Part shown: positions 1-11,643 of the stretch, piece after piece
Layout: each line of letters opens with the position of its first letter
Numbering within the stretch: position 1 is the first letter of the stretch
From: Notamacropus eugenii
Taxonomy: Eukaryota > Chordata > Mammalia > Diprotodontia > Macropodidae
DNA: 64,000 nt
Assembly: GCF_028372415.1 (NCBI RefSeq)
Contig: NC_092879.1
Location: 94,894,241 to 94,958,240 of the forward strand
Direction of reading: 5' to 3'
Made by a program: the position numbers and the translations under genes
The notes under the pieces: generated by a model
Databases searched by the model: none
Told to the model about the DNA's origin: nothing
The model's input: the letters and a program-made list of their open reading frames with translations, nothing else

Positions 1-120
1 AAAAAGCAGACGAAAAGTGAAAAAACCATAGAATCTTTCTATGGGGATAAGGACCAAAACACAAACACCAAAGAGGTTAGAGCTGAGACTCTACTTCCAT
101 CTGAAACCTCAGATGGGACT

Positions 121-1131
121 ATGAATTTCTCGCAAGCACAACTAGATTACCTGGAACGTCTGAAGAAGGATATAAAAGAAAAACTGGCCAATGATTTTAA
201 AACTATAAAAAAAGAATTCACTGATGAGAACATCACCCTGAAAAAGAAAATTGAAGAAATGGAAAAGGAAGTTCAAAAACTAACTGGAGAGAATAATTCC
301 CTAAAAGGAAGAGCTAATCAAATGGAAAAGGAAACCCAAAACCTAACTGGGAAAATTAGTCCAATGGAAAAAGAAGTACAAAAATTAAATGGAGAAAATA
401 GCTCCTTAAAGGGAAAAATTGGTCAGATGGAAAAGGAGATGGAAAAGCTAACTGAAGAAAACACTACAATGAAGATTAGAATTGGCCAAGTAGAAACTAA
501 TGACTCAATGAGGCAACAAGAATCAGTCAAACAAAATCTAAAGAATGAAAAGATAGAAGAAAATGTAAAATATTTAATTGGAAAAACAACTGACCTGGAA
601 AATAGATCCAGGAGAGAAAATCTAAGAATTATTGGCCTGCCAGAAACCCATGATGAAGAAAAGAGTCTGGACAATATCTTCCAGGAAATCATCAAGGAAA
701 ACTGTCCAGAAGTACTAGACTCAGAGGGCAAAATAGTCATCGAAAGAATCCACCGTTCCCCTCCCAAAAGGGATCCCAAACTCAAAACCCCAAGAAATAT
801 AGTTGCCAAATTCCAGAGCTATCAAGTGAAGGAGAAAATACTACAAGCAGCCAGAAAGAAACAATTCAAATATCAAGGACACACAGTCAGGATCACACAG
901 GACCTTGCAGCTTCTACATTAAAAGATCGAAAGAATTGGAACCCAATATTCCGTAAGGCAAAGGAGTTGGGACTTCAACCAAGGATCAACTACCCAGCAA
1001 AGTTCAGCATAACATTTCAGGCAAGGAGAAAGTCATTCAACGAAATAAGGGATTTCCAGAGCTTCCTGACCAAAACACCAGAACTCAATAGACAATTTGA
1101 TCTTCAAATGCAGGTCTCCAGAGAATCATAA
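121..1131 (+). CDS. L1 ORF1 protein (RNA-binding chaperone)
   Basis: 336 aa. L1 ORF1p coats L1 RNA as a trimer and acts as a nucleic-acid chaperone in the cytoplasmic ribonucleoprotein. The N-terminal third (about residues 15-125) is a charged Lys/Glu-rich coiled coil. Residues 47-123 consist of near-identical blocks starting MEKE, at nt 259, 322, 364 and 427, of 21, 14, 21 and 21 residues (multiples of seven, so the heptad phase is kept). An RRM-like domain starts near residue 161 with the family motif RRENLRIIGLPE, and the basic C-terminal domain ends with a KSFNEIRDFQSFL-type segment. The ATG at 121 is the first in frame and gives the usual family length. The frame is uninterrupted, so the protein could be functional. 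Confidence 0.93.
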   Translation: MNFSQAQLDYLERLKKDIKEKLANDFKTIKKEFTDENITLKKKIEEMEKEVQKLTGENNSLKGRANQMEKETQNLTGKISPMEKEVQKLNGENSSLKGKIGQMEKEMEKLTEENTTMKIRIGQVETNDSMRQQESVKQNLKNEKIEENVKYLIGKTTDLENRSRRENLRIIGLPETHDEEKSLDNIFQEIIKENCPEVLDSEGKIVIERIHRSPPKRDPKLKTPRNIVAKFQSYQVKEKILQAARKKQFKYQGHTVRITQDLAASTLKDRKNWNPIFRKAKELGLQPRINYPAKFSITFQARRKSFNEIRDFQSFLTKTPELNRQFDLQMQVSRES

Positions 1132-1696
1132 AAAGGTAAACAGAGGGGAAAAAACAAAAACAAAAACTTGCTACTCAATTAGGGCAAACTGTTTACCTCC
1201 CTATAAGGGAAGATGATACCTGTTAATCTTGAGAACTGTGCAGCTATTATGATAAAAGGGATATATGTAGAGGGAACGGGCATAAAGTAAATGATGTCAT
1301 GTCAAAAATATGATTTAAGTATGAGAAGGGAATGTAATAGGAGGTGTGGAAAGGGGGAAGCAGAAAATGGCAAATTATATCACAGGAAGAAGTACAAAAC
1401 TATAGTAGAGGGAAGGAGGGGAGGAAGATGAGCATTGTTTGAGAGGTACTCTCATCTGATTTGTTCAAAGGAGGGAAAAATAATCTTAAGTAGATAAGCC
1501 TAACTAGCTTTATAGGTAGTAGGAGGGGAAGGGGGAAGAAAGGGGAGGGTGGCTAAAAGGGAGGAAAGAAGCAATAAGAGTAAAGGGGACTAAAGGGGAG
1601 GGGGGTCAAAAGAAGGAGGGGAAGGCTGCAGGAGGAGGGGGAGAAAAGTGAATACTATTGAGGAGGGGAAGGGAGACGGGAGAGCTAAAAGCACAA
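1132..1696 (+). other. L1 inter-ORF spacer, purine-rich
   Basis: About 565 bp separate the ORF1 stop from the first ATG of ORF2. The sense strand is dominated by runs of A and G (for example 1500-1680), with no open frame of note until the ORF2 frame opens near 1658. This is far longer than the roughly 60-bp spacer of human L1. A similar A/G-rich stretch follows the ORF1 remnant of the HAL1-like element at 9814-12643. Confidence 0.8.
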
Positions 1697-4600
1697 ATGG
1701 TGGGAAAGAGGTTGGAGGGAAAATCACAGATTGTAATCATAACTGTGAATGTGAATGGAATGAACTCTCCCATAAAACGGAGACAGATAGCAGAATGGAT
1801 TAAAAGCCATAATCCAACAATATGCTGCTTACAAGAAACACATTTGAAACGGGGGGATACACATAGGATAAAGGTCAAAGGATGGAGCAGAATATATTGT
1901 GCTTCAGCTCATGTAAGAAAGGCAGGAGTAGCAATCCTAATCTCAGACAAAGCAAAAGCAGAAATAGATCCAATCAAAAGGGATAAGGATGGAAACTATA
2001 TCCTGCTAAAAGGCACCATAGACAATGAAGCAATATCATTACTAAACATGTATGCTCCAAGTGGTATAGCATCCAGATTCTTAGAGGAGAGGTTGGGGGA
2101 GTTGAAGGAAGAAATTGATAGCAAAACTATACTAGTGGGGGACCTCAAACTCCCCCTCTCTGAACTCGATAAATCCAACCTCAAAATAAACAAGAAAGAG
2201 GTTAAGGAGGTAAATAAAACTCTGGATAAGGTAGATATGATAGATCTTTGGAGAAAATTAAATGGGAATAGAAAGGAATATACTTTTTTCTCAGCGGTAC
2301 ATGGAACATTTACAAAAATTGACCATGTACTAGGACATAAAAATCTCACAATCCAGTGCAGAAAGGTAGAGATAATCAATGCATCCTTTTCAGATCATAA
2401 TGCATTAAAAATTACATGTAATAAAAGGCCATGGAAAGAGAAACCAAAAATCAATTGGAAACTAAATAATCTAACTCTAAAGAAGGGTTGGGTTAAAGAA
2501 GAAATCATACAAACAATCAACAATTTCATTCGAGAGAATGACAATAGTGAGACAACATACCAAAACTTATGGGATACTGCAAAAGCAGTTATTAGGGGAA
2601 GTTTTATATCTCTGAATGCTTACATAAATAAAATAGAGAAAGAGGAGATCAATGACTTAGGCTTGCAGTTGAAAAAGCTAGAAAAAGAACAAATTGAAAA
2701 TCCCCAAGTAAATACCAAATTAGAAATACTGAAAACCAAAGGAGAGATTAATAAAATTGAAATTAAGAAAACTATTGAATTAATAAATAAAACCAATAGT
2801 TGGTTTTATGAAAAAACTAATAAAATTGATAAACCTGTGGTCAATCTGATTAAAAAAAAGAAAGAAGAAAACCAAATTACTAATATTAAAAATGAAAGGG
2901 GTGAACTCACCTCCAATGAGGAGGAAATTAAAACAATAATTAGAAACTACTTTGCTCAACTTTATGCCCACAAATTCGATAATCTAAACGAGATGGATGA
3001 ATATTTTAAAAAATACAAATTGCCCAGATTAACAGAAGAGGAAGTTGAATACTTAAACAACCCCATCTCAGAAAAAGAAATTGAACAAGCCATCAATGAA
3101 CTCCCTAGGAAAAAATCTCCAGGGCCAGATGGATTCACAAGTGAATTCTATCAAACATTTAAAGAACAGTTAATTCCAATACTACATACACTATTCTTGA
3201 AAATTGGGGAAGAAGGAGTCCTCCCAAATTCTTTCTATGATACAAATATGGTTTTGATACCCAAACCAGGAAGAGACAAAACAGAGAAAGAAAATTATAG
3301 ACCAATTTCCCTAATGAATATAGATGCAAAAATTTTAAATAAGATTCTAGCAAAACGAATACAGCATCTTATCACAAGATTAATACATTATGATCAGGTA
3401 GGATTCATACCAGGACTACAGGGCTGGTTCAATATTAGGAAAACTATTAGCATTATCGATCACATCAACAACAAAGCTAACAAAAACCACATGATTATCT
3501 CAATAGATGCAGAAAAAGCTTTTAACAAAATACAACATCCATTCCTACTAAAAACATTGGAGAATGTAGGAATAAAGGGAACTTTCCATAAAATAATAAG
3601 CAGTATCTATCTAAAACCTTCAGCAAGCATTATATGCAATGGGGATAAGCTAGATGCATTCCCAATAAGATCAGGGGTGAAACAAGGTTGTCCATTATCA
3701 CCACTATTATTTAATATGGTACTAGAAATGTTAGCTGTAGCAATTAGACAAGATAAAGATATCCAAGGAATTAAAATAGCCAAAGAAGAAACTAAGTTAT
3801 CACTCTTTGCAGATGATATGATGATTTACCTAGAGAATCCCAGAGATTCAAGTAAAAAATTACTAGAATTAATAAACAACTTTGGCAAAGTTGCAGGGTA
3901 CAAAATAAACCCACACAAATCTTCTGCATTCCTATATATTAGCAACAAAGTCCAACAGCAAGAGATAGAAAGAGAAATCCCATTTAAAGTTAGGGTAGAC
4001 AGTATAAAATACTTAGGAGTCTACCTGCCAAAACAAACCCAGGGATTATATGAACACAATTATAAGACACTTTTTGCACAAATAAAGTCAGATTTAAGTA
4101 AGTGGAAAAACATTAGTTGCTCATGGGTAGGCCATGCTAATATAATAAAAATGACAATTCTACCCAAATTAATATACTTATTTAGTGCCATACCAATTAA
4201 ACTATCAGACAATTACTTTCTAGAGCTGGACAAAATAATATCAAAATTCATTTGGAAAAACAAAAGGTCCAGAATATCAAAGGGACTAATGAAAAGAAAT
4301 GCTTGGGAAGGTGGCCTAGCTCTACCAGACCTCAAACTGTACTATAAAGCAGCAATTATCAAAACCACTTGGTATTGGCTAAGAAACAGAGAGGTAGACA
4401 AGTGGAATAGACTTGGCACTCAAGATGCAGTAGGCAAGGAATATAGCAACCTTCTGTTTGATAAACCCAAGGACCCCAGCTTCTGGGATAAGAACTCATT
4501 GTTTGACAAAAATTGCTGGGAAAACTGGATAACAGTATGGTGGAAATTAGGCATAGACCCATACCTGACACCGTACACAAGAATAAAGTCCAAATGGGTA

Positions 4601-5548
4601 CATGATTTAGGTATAAAGATTGATACCATGAATAAACTGGAGAAGCAAGGAATAGTGTATTTATCAGATCTATGGAGAAGGGAAGAATTCTTTACTAAAG
4701 GAGAGATAGAGTGCATTATGAAATGCAAAATGGATAACTTTGATTACATTAAACTGAGAAGTTTTTGCACAACCAAACCCAATGCAACCAAAATCCGGAG
4801 GGATGTAGTAAATTGGGAAAGAATTTTTACAGCTAAGCTCGGGGATAAAGGCCTCATTTCTAGAATTTATAGAGAACTGATCCAAATGTATAATCATACA
4901 AGTCATTCCCCAATTGATAAATGGTCAAAGGATATGAACAGGCAATTTTCAGAGGAAGAAATTAAAGCTATCTATAATCATATGAAAAAATGCTCTAAAT
5001 CACTATTGGTTAGAGAGATGCAAATCAAAACAACTCTGAGGTACCACATCACACCTATAAGATTGGCAAACATGACAGAACAAGAAAATGATAAATGCTG
5101 GAGAGGATGTGGGAAAGTTGGAACACTAATTCATTGTTGGTGGAGCTGCGAGCGCATCCAACCATTCTGGAGAGCAATTTGGAACTATGCCCAAAGGGCT
5201 ACAAAAATGTGCATACCCTTTGACCCAGCAATATCGCTACTAGGACTATATCCCCAAGAGATCATAAAAATGGGAAAGGGTCCCACATGTACAAAAATAT
5301 TTATAGCAGCACTCTATGTAGTTGCCAAAAACTGGAAGTCAAGGGGATGTCCATCAATTGGGGAATGGCTGAATAAATTATGGTATATGAATGTAATGGA
5401 GTACTATTGTGCCATAAGAAATGATGAACAAGAAGACTTCAGAGAGGCCTGGAAGGACTTATATGACCTGATGCTGAGTGAAAGGAGCAGAACCAGGAGA
5501 ACTTTATGCACAGCAACAACCACAGTGTGTGAGAGTTTTTTCTGGTAG
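1697..5548 (+). CDS. L1 ORF2 protein (endonuclease / reverse transcriptase)
   Basis: 1283 aa from the first in-frame ATG (1697); the frame is already open from a TTG at 1658, which I do not use. The protein nicks target DNA and reverse-transcribes L1 RNA. The N-terminal APE-like endonuclease shows NVNGMN (about residue 18), QETH (E47), YAPS (Y119), an IDHVLGH block and a SDH catalytic end. The GDFN motif reads GDLK (D149 kept, Asn replaced by K151), which should impair metal and DNA chemistry. The reverse transcriptase has catalytic D604 (the following AFD reads AFN at 610), [11 protein letters not shown] and FADD (D706/D707). The C-terminal zinc-knuckle-like motif starts at C1134 (CWRGCG, then H and C) and is intact. 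Length and order match mammalian L1. Retrotransposition competence is doubtful because of the endonuclease change. Confidence 0.93.
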   Translation: MVGKRLEGKSQIVIITVNVNGMNSPIKRRQIAEWIKSHNPTICCLQETHLKRGDTHRIKVKGWSRIYCASAHVRKAGVAILISDKAKAEIDPIKRDKDGNYILLKGTIDNEAISLLNMYAPSGIASRFLEERLGELKEEIDSKTILVGDLKLPLSELDKSNLKINKKEVKEVNKTLDKVDMIDLWRKLNGNRKEYTFFSAVHGTFTKIDHVLGHKNLTIQCRKVEIINASFSDHNALKITCNKRPWKEKPKINWKLNNLTLKKGWVKEEIIQTINNFIRENDNSETTYQNLWDTAKAVIRGSFISLNAYINKIEKEEINDLGLQLKKLEKEQIENPQVNTKLEILKTKGEINKIEIKKTIELINKTNSWFYEKTNKIDKPVVNLIKKKKEENQITNIKNERGELTSNEEEIKTIIRNYFAQLYAHKFDNLNEMDEYFKKYKLPRLTEEEVEYLNNPISEKEIEQAINELPRKKSPGPDGFTSEFYQTFKEQLIPILHTLFLKIGEEGVLPNSFYDTNMVLIPKPGRDKTEKENYRPISLMNIDAKILNKILAKRIQHLITRLIHYDQVGFIPGLQGWFNIRKTISIIDHINNKANKNHMIISIDAEKAFNKIQHPFLLKTLENVGIKGTFHKIISSIYLKPSASIICNGDKLDAFPIRSGVKQGCPLSPLLFNMVLEMLAVAIRQDKDIQGIKIAKEETKLSLFADDMMIYLENPRDSSKKLLELINNFGKVAGYKINPHKSSAFLYISNKVQQQEIEREIPFKVRVDSIKYLGVYLPKQTQGLYEHNYKTLFAQIKSDLSKWKNISCSWVGHANIIKMTILPKLIYLFSAIPIKLSDNYFLELDKIISKFIWKNKRSRISKGLMKRNAWEGGLALPDLKLYYKAAIIKTTWYWLRNREVDKWNRLGTQDAVGKEYSNLLFDKPKDPSFWDKNSLFDKNCWENWITVWWKLGIDPYLTPYTRIKSKWVHDLGIKIDTMNKLEKQGIVYLSDLWRREEFFTKGEIECIMKCKMDNFDYIKLRSFCTTKPNATKIRRDVVNWERIFTAKLGDKGLISRIYRELIQMYNHTSHSPIDKWSKDMNRQFSEEEIKAIYNHMKKCSKSLLVREMQIKTTLRYHITPIRLANMTEQENDKCWRGCGKVGTLIHCWWSCERIQPFWRAIWNYAQRATKMCIPFDPAISLLGLYPQEIIKMGKGPTCTKIFIAALYVVAKNWKSRGCPSIGEWLNKLWYMNVMEYYCAIRNDEQEDFREAWKDLYDLMLSERSRTRRTLCTATTTVCESFFW

Positions 5549-5833
5549 ACTTAGATTTTTGTAATAACACAAGAACTTCTTACCAAAAAAATAAAAAATC
5601 CCAATGGAGGATCTCAAGGCAAAATGCCTTCCACACTCAGAGAGAGAAATATGGAAGTCACTCACATATTGTAGCAGATCATGTTTGTGTATGTGTATGT
5701 GTTTGTGTATCATGTTCTGATTTGTTATACGATTTCTTTCATTTATCTTAGTCTGACTACATAGCATGACTATAGTGAAAATATACTCAATAGGAAAGTA
5801 TATGTAGAATCTATACAGAATTGTATGCAGTCG

Positions 5834-5868
5834 TGGGGAGGGAGGGGGGTAGTGGGGAGTAGGTGGGG
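5834..5868 (+). other. G-rich tract in L1 3' UTR (possible G-quadruplex)
   Basis: Several G runs of 3-6 separated by 1-4 bases lie shortly upstream of the A-rich tail. Mammalian L1 3' UTRs typically carry such a polypurine, quadruplex-prone tract. Folding here is inferred from the G runs only. Confidence 0.6.
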
Positions 5869-5932
5869 AGGGATAAAATAGCAATTGTATGGCAGTGATT
5901 GTTAAACATTACAAAATAAAAAAAAAAAAGAA

Positions 5933-6480
5933 AGAAAGAAATCTAGACCATAAACCCCAAGGTATCTTGGGAGGTTTCAGTGACAAAAATTTATGTTCCT
6001 TTGGGCAGAGCACCTGCTGCTAAGGGTATGATTACCCTAATTATGTGTGGACAAAGGGAGAGAAGGGAGGGAGGAACGAAGGAAAGTTGGAAGGAAGGAA
6101 GGGAGAAAGGAATGAAGGAAAGAGGAAGGGAAGGAAGGAAAAAAGGAAGGAAGGGAGGGATGGAGGGAAAGACAGATGGATGGATGGAGCTGCATTGCTC
6201 AACTGGAACTGGCAAGTTGGGTCTGTAGTGGGGCAGCTATTCCTACTCATAGATCGTAGTTTGTTCTTCATTCTTTGGGCTATGGTGTCTTAGAGGGAGT
6301 GTAAAAAGTGTATTTCTGCTTTGTCCAGAAACCCTGAGGGTCTCCCTCTCCCAGATTAATTTTGGTTTTCGTTTTTTGCTTTTTAACTAGGTAGAAGAGG
6401 CCAATATTTGCCTCATTTCTTACCTGACCTTAATTATTGAAATTAAACTGAGATCTGAGAAAGACCTTAGCTTAAACAGG
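5933..6480. repeat. Unique-looking sequence with GGAA-rich simple repeat (6055-6187)
   Basis: About 130 bp of degenerate GGAA/GGGA/GAAA repeats end in a short GATG run. The rest of the interval shows no repeat or gene that I recognise. The open frames across the repeat on both strands are low-complexity and not credible genes. Confidence 0.7.
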
Positions 6481-6672
6481 CCAAGGTCTCCCACTGCATC
6501 CTGGACCATCTCCAGTCATCCTGGTCCATATCTTGCCACTGGACCCAGTTGGCTCTGGAGGAGAGAGTGAGGCTGATAACCTTGTACAGCTCTCCCTCAC
6601 TTAAATCCAATTCACTTGCAAGTCATGACATCACCACCTTCCTCATGTCTTTGAGAACCAAGGACAAACAAT
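6481..6672 (+). mobile_element. SINE, 3' half of the marsupial dimeric type
   Basis: It matches the second half of the complete elements at 23550-23856 and 57385-57704: a start around ACTGCATCCTGG, the segment CATCTCCAGTCATCCTG, CTCCCTCACT, and an end near GAGAACCAAGGACAAAC. The tRNA-like first half is missing. Confidence 0.75.
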
Positions 6673-7325
6673 GAATAATGTACTACATACTCTGTGTGTA
6701 TCTTCTAATCCCTTTGGAAAGGCATATCACCATTCTCTTCAGCCTACTTATTATCTCTTGTAAAGTCCTGCTTTCTGCCTACAGTAGAAACCAGCTAGTT
6801 TCTCCATCTGCTTCCTGCCCCAGGTGACAGACAGGTCTTTCCAAACTGCTACAGTTTCCGTGGAGAGGCACCACTGGATGGGGATGGGCAGGGAAGTCAT
6901 GGCCTCCCCTGGCAAACTTACCCTAGATGGGATCTATGGGTTTCCCCTGAAGGTGGTTGGCAAACAACCCTGGTTGATATTCTGCCATGTCCTGGGCCAG
7001 CCACCTGCTCTAGCACCATCCTGGGCCCTGCTGGAGCAATCAGCTGTACTTCTTGGCAGCCTCCTTCCTTGGAAAAATCTTGAGACCCCATTGGCAATGC
7101 TCCAGAGAATACTATGTGTACAACCACCTGCCCACCCACTGGGGCCCTTAGTTAAGAAACCCCATTTTTAAGTGGTTCATGGGGAAGGTTCATAGATAGC
7201 CATTTTTGTAACTGGAATCATGATCATGATAGGATAGGCTTAGATCCTAATACTTTTATCCAAGTACAAACATCAACAATGTTATTCACTTATAGGATAG
7301 TCTATAGGGCATTTTTAGTCTTATT
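6673..7325. other. No recognised gene or repeat
   Basis: A 115-codon open frame (6824-7171, plus strand) lies here, but its sequence has no family features I recognise and no codon or domain support. I regard it as chance. No RNA gene seen. Confidence 0.5.
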
Positions 7326-7490
7326 TTTTAGTTGCATCCAAATCTTTGTGACCCCAATTTGGAAACTGAGGCAACCAGGGTGAAGTGACTTACTCAAGGT
7401 CACACAGCTGGTAAGTGAGGCTGAATTTGAACTCAGGTCTTCCTGATTCCAGGCCTGGCACTCTATCCACTGAGCCATCTAATTGCCCCC
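7326..7490 (-). mobile_element. tRNA-derived SINE (CORE-SINE type), antisense
   Basis: Read on the minus strand it begins with the GGCAATTAGATGGCTCAGTGG-like tRNA-related head (partial A/B-box region) and continues into the CCAGCTGTGTGACCTTGAG core seen in the sense SINEs of this window. Confidence 0.8.
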
Positions 7491-7809
7491 TATAGGGAAT
7501 TAAACACACCCAAAAGTGATTACATAGTGACTTGTTTCAGGACTATTTCTACCTGAACCCCTTCAAAACAATGAGAATGAGATCAGAATCTGAATAATGC
7601 TGCTGCTAATAATAATCATAAACATTTTTATTATCTTGGCTGCTCCTAGAGTCAACCTGGCCTCACAGAGGACACGTGAGCATCTTATTCAGTTACAAAA
7701 TACAGTCATTTTATCTTCCTATGAACAGTCTAAAGAGCATAAACTATGAAAGCATGCTGACAGGATAGTGCCCCATGCCATTGAAAAAGATGAGGGTGAG
7801 ATACTAAGT

Positions 7810-8105
7810 AGGATTTCACCTTGATGAAGCATTTGAAGGTTTGCAAAGTGCTTTCCCTGTATTATTTCACTGGATTCTTACCATAACACTGGGACCGAGG
7901 GACTCACTGTTACTTTCATTATCTTCATCTTGGGGTTGAAGAAATTGAAATTCAGAGAGGTTGTGATTGACCCAGGATCTGTCAGTCAATCAGTAAGTAT
8001 TTGTTAAGCTCACTGTGTGCCAGATATTGTTTTAAACCCTGGACATACAAAGAAAGCAAAAAAAAAAAAATGGTTCATGCCCTTAAGAAGCTTCTATTCT
8101 GATGG
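7810..8105 (-). mobile_element. MIR / L2 3'-end remnants, antisense
   Basis: The first part (about 7810-7985) has antisense MIR character: GCAAAGTGCTTTCCC, then GAAATTGAAATTCAGAGAGG. From about 7985 the sequence resembles the antisense L2 3' end (TATTTGTTAAGC...TGTGTGCCAG, then a TTAAGAAGCTTCTATTCTG-type block). Confidence 0.65.
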
Positions 8106-8497
8106 GAAGAGAAAATGAAAAAAGTAGTGCCTACAATATAAATGCACGGAAATGGAAGGTGATTTCCTAGGGAGGTAGGTGGAGGAGGGAGGAATCACGT
8201 CCCAAGGTGCGATTCCATGATTAATGCACATGACCTGGATGAAGGTCCAGCAAGAGCAACCAGCAAAGTGCCGTACTATGTAGGGGAGTAGCATGGCCTA
8301 GGAAGAGTGAGGATGGGGGACATCGGTATATTTGTAGACAGCAAGGAAGGACCTGGATAGATGGGAAGAGATACAAGATGAGAGTGGGGGTGATCATGGA
8401 GAAGATAGCAGGAGATGGGATGTAGAGGGAAGGGAGGATATATAGCTCTTACTGTGGTCTAGGAACTGTGCCAAGGGCATTATAGGCACTGTTCTTA
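8106..8497. other. No recognised gene; purine-rich old sequence
   Basis: Purine-rich sequence in the position where antisense L2 interior might continue, but too diverged for me to assign. No coding or RNA feature seen. Confidence 0.4.
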
Positions 8498-8700
8498 GCA
8501 GTAGAGGTGTGGTGTTAGGAAGACTCATTTTCCTGAGTTCAAATCTGGCCTCAGATATTTCCTAGATGTGTGACTCTGGGCAAGTCACTTCACTCTGTTT
8601 GCCTCAGTTTCCTCATTTGTAAAATGAGCAAACCACTCCAGATTGTCTGCCAAGAAAACCCCAAATGAGGTCATGAAGAGTCAAACACAACTGAAAAACA
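8498..8700 (+). mobile_element. tRNA-derived SINE, sense
   Basis: It contains GAGTTCAAATCTGGCCTCAG, GGCAAGTCACTTCACTC, TTTGCCTCAGTTTCC, then the tail GCCAAGAAAACCCCAAATG and an AACTGAAAAACAACTAA end. It is the same family as 14956-15178 and 25125-25318. Confidence 0.85.
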
Positions 8701-8704
8701 ACTA

Positions 8705-8910
8705 AATCACATGGGCTAGGTATTGTGCCAAGTGCTTTACAAATATGATATCATCTGATCCTCACAGATTGGTGCTATTATGATCCCCATTTTACAGTTG
8801 AGAAAACTGAGGCAGACAGAGATGAAGTGACTTTTCCAGGGTCACATAACTAGGAAGTATCTGAAGTGAGATTCAAACTCAGGTCTTCCTGACAGGCCTA
8901 GCACTAGCTG
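8705..8910 (-). mobile_element. MIR, antisense
   Basis: Antisense MIR signature: ATTGTGCCAAGTGCTTTAC, CCCCATTTTACAGTTGAG, AAACTGAGGCAGACAGAG, GGTCACATAACTAGGAAG. Confidence 0.85.
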
Positions 8911-9309
8911 CAGAGGGGTTGGCTTTGGCAAAAAAGTGGGGGGCCCTCTTCATCAGAGAGAGGAGCAAAGAAGGAAGTAGTGAGGAAAGATGACTGGGTG
9001 AGGTGAGTTGAGGTTGGGGTAGAAAGAATGGGTGGCTTCAATTTTTTTCACTGAAGGATGAAGTAAGATCCTCTGCTTCTGCAGAACCGCCAGTCATGAT
9101 AAACCGGGCCCAGTCCATTCATACCATCTGATTATGGGTTAGGTTCAATCTCTCAACCCCTTCTAATGCCAGATATGAACCTTAATAGACTCAGACTGCT
9201 CAGCTACTTCAGAAGTTTTGAGGCAGAGGGCCCTAATCAATTATTACATGGCAGGATTGGGTGTGGGGGGGTCTTGACCCTGAGAGCTTATTAGATTGCT
9301 TTTGCTTGA

Positions 9310-9525
9310 CGGCAGATGGTGTAACTAGAAGCAATGGACAGAAATTCAAGAGGAGACAGACTTTGGCTTGGGGTTGGTAGAAACTTCCCAACAATTAAAA
9401 GCGGGATGGTTCCCCTGAACTAGGGGTATTTCAGCAAAGGTTGGATGGCCACTTGGCAAGTATATTATAAAGGGGATTCTTGGTTCTGTAGGGGGTGGTC
9501 TAGATGGCCTCTCATTCTCATGGCA
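9310..9525 (+). mobile_element. Solitary CR1/L3 LINE 3' end, sense
   Basis: A dispersed copy of the type of sequence amplified in the array at 35.4-64 kb: GAAGCAATGGACAGAAATT, AACTTCCCAACAATTAAAAG, CTGAACTAGGGGTATTTC, AAGGTTGGATGGCCACTTG, then GGTGGTCTAGATGGCCTCTC. The order matches the amniote CR1/L3 3' UTR as I remember it. Confidence 0.7.
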
Positions 9526-9715
9526 TGATAGAGAGAATGCTGGATTTGGAACCAGAGAACCCGAGGTAAGATTCCAGGTATGCTTCCTATGTGACCTTGG
9601 ACAAGTGACTTAACCAATCTAGGTCTCAATTTCCTTATCCTGAAAATTAGAGAAGGGGGCATGCACTTGATAATCTATAAAGTTCCTTCCAATCGTATAT
9701 ATGAGATTCTATGAA
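9526..9715 (+). mobile_element. MIR-like SINE, sense
   Basis: It shows AATGCTGGATTTGGAACCAG, CTATGTGACCTTGGACAAG and CAATTTCCTTATCCTG, typical of sense MIR/CORE-SINE. The 3' end runs into ATGAGATTCTATGAACC. Confidence 0.7.
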
Positions 9716-10546
9716 CCATAAACAAAGCCAATGAGACAGGATTTAAGTCAATAGAAGTGGGGAAATCAGCTAAAAATCCATATTAAGGAGTCTGTAAGAA
9801 AGCCTACTTGGGGGTGGTGAGAGGGGCAGAGCCAACATGGTGGAGTAGAAAGATGGACCTGCTGTAGCTCTCCTCCCACAGCCCATAAAATACCTGTAAA
9901 AATGACTCTAAACAAATTCTAGAGCAGCAGAAGCCACAAAGCAACAGAGTAAAAGAGATTGCCAGCCCAAGGCAGCCTGGAAGGCTGACAGGAAACATCT
10001 ATTACACTGGGCTCAGAGCGGAGTGCAGACCATGGAGTGCCGCCCAGCCTTGGCCATGTGACGCAGCTCAGACAGGACTAGAGCAGGCTCCAGGGTGCAG
10101 AATCACAGGCAGCAGCTGCTGTTCCCAGATTTCTCAATTCACATATGCCAAAGACAGCTTCAAAAGTCAGTGAGAAAGCACTTTCACCGGGATGAGAAGG
10201 AAGCAGGGTCCTCCTGTAGCCCCAGAGCATTCATTTTTGGAGCCCTTGGCTGAAAGACCCTGGGGGCATTGAGCCCCTGATCTGGATCTCAGTCCTGAGG
10301 GATGGCCTTGGGGTGAGGAGGAGTGCTGGTGTGGTGGAGCTGGTGAAGGCTCTGGATAGGGAATCCTACCACAGATCCTGGGCATAAAAGTGCTTGTGGT
10401 GGCTCCCAGACCAGAGTATAGGCCAGGAGAGGAGTAAACTCCTCTCCCTTGATTGTGCCACCTTGGAGGAACTGAGAAATTATAGGTCCCCAGAGTATAC
10501 CCTCCACTTGATAAAGGACTCAAAAGTCAAGTAACTGGCTGGGAAA

Positions 10547-11643
10547 ATGCCCAAAAAAGAGGAAAAAAATAAGACTATAGAAAGTTACTTTCTTGGTGAA
10601 CAGGTATTTTCTTGCATCCCTTCAGATGAGGAAGAACAATGCATAACATCAGAGGAAGACATAAAAGTCAAGGCTTCTGCATCCAAAACCACCATAAAAA
10701 TATTCAATGGTTTCAGATCATGAAGGAGCTTAAAAAGGATTTTGAAAATCAAGTTAGAGAGGTGGCGGAAATATTGGGAAGACAAATGAGAGCAATGCAA
10801 GAAAATCATGAAAAGCGAGTCAACAGCTCCCTAAAGGAGACTGAAAAAATGCTGAAGAAAATAACACCTTTAAAAATAAACTAATCCAAATGACAAAAGA
10901 GGTGCAAAAAGCCAACGAGAAGAATGCTTTAAAAAGCAGAATTAGCCAAATGGAAAAGGAGATTCAAAAGCTTACTGAAACTTACTATAGTTCTTTACAA
11001 ATTAGAATGGAGCAGATAGAAGGTAATGACTTTTTGAGAAAGCAAGAAATTACAAAACAAAACTGAAAGAATGAAAAAATTAGAAGACAATGTAAAATAT
11101 CTCATTGGAAAAACAACTGACCTGGAAAATAGATCCAGGAGAGATAATTTAAAATTATGGGACTACTTGAAAGCCATGATAAAAAAAATAGCCTAGATAT
11201 AATCATTCATGAAATTATCAAGGAAAACTGCCCTGAGATTCTAGAACCAGAGGGCAAAATAAATATTGAAAGAATCCACCAATCCCTTCCTGAAAGAGAT
11301 CTCAAAAGGAATATTGTAGCCAAACACCAGAGTTCCCAGGTCAAGGGGAAAATATTACAAGCAGCCAGAAAGAAACAATTTGAGTACTGTGGAAATACAA
11401 TCAGGATAACACAAGATCTAGCAGCTTCTACATTAAGGGATCAAAGGGCCTGGAATAGGATATTCCAGAAGTCAAAGGAACTAGGACTAAAACCAAGAAT
11501 CACCTACCCAGCAAAACTGAGTATAATACTTCAGGGGGAAAATAGTCATTCAATGAAATAGAGGACTTTCAAGCATTCTTGATGAAAAGACCAGAGCTGA
11601 ATAGAAAATTTGACTTTCAAACACAAGAATCAAGAGAAGCATG
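10547..11643 (+). pseudogene. HAL1/L1 ORF1 pseudogene
   Basis: It starts at ATG 10547 (MPKKEEKNKT...) and encodes an acidic N-terminus, then a coiled coil (frame opened by a frameshift; FQIMKELKKDFENQVREV near 10707-10760). The RRM-like and C-terminal domains are recognisable from about 11150 (IKENCPEILEPEGKINIERI; AARKKQFEYCGNTIRITQDL). At least three frame breaks (near 10722, 10880-11150 and 11540) and several stops make it non-functional. It is clearly homologous to the intact ORF1 at 121-1131 but diverged. Confidence 0.88.

Larger units (their letters stand above)
1..5932 (+). mobile_element. Near full-length L1 (LINE-1) retrotransposon
   Basis: Sense-strand L1 with 120 bp of 5' sequence, ORF1 (121-1131), a long purine-rich spacer, ORF2 (1697-5548), a 3' UTR with a G-rich tract and an A-rich tail near 5912-5932. 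The window starts inside the element, so I cannot say whether the 5' UTR is complete or find the upstream target-site duplication. Both reading frames are open over their full length, so the insertion is young compared with the other L1 pieces in the window (20.0, 27.1, 31.5, 32.4, 33.6, 34.3 and 62.0 kb), which are all fragmented and frameshifted. Confidence 0.95.

Noticed and set aside
423..809. Minus-strand frames inside the L1 ORFs
   Set aside because: Antisense shadows of ORF1 and ORF2 with hydrophobic, composition-driven sequence.
6824..7171. 115-codon frame as a gene
   Set aside because: No domain, no supporting context, flanked by old repeats. Length is within chance for this composition.
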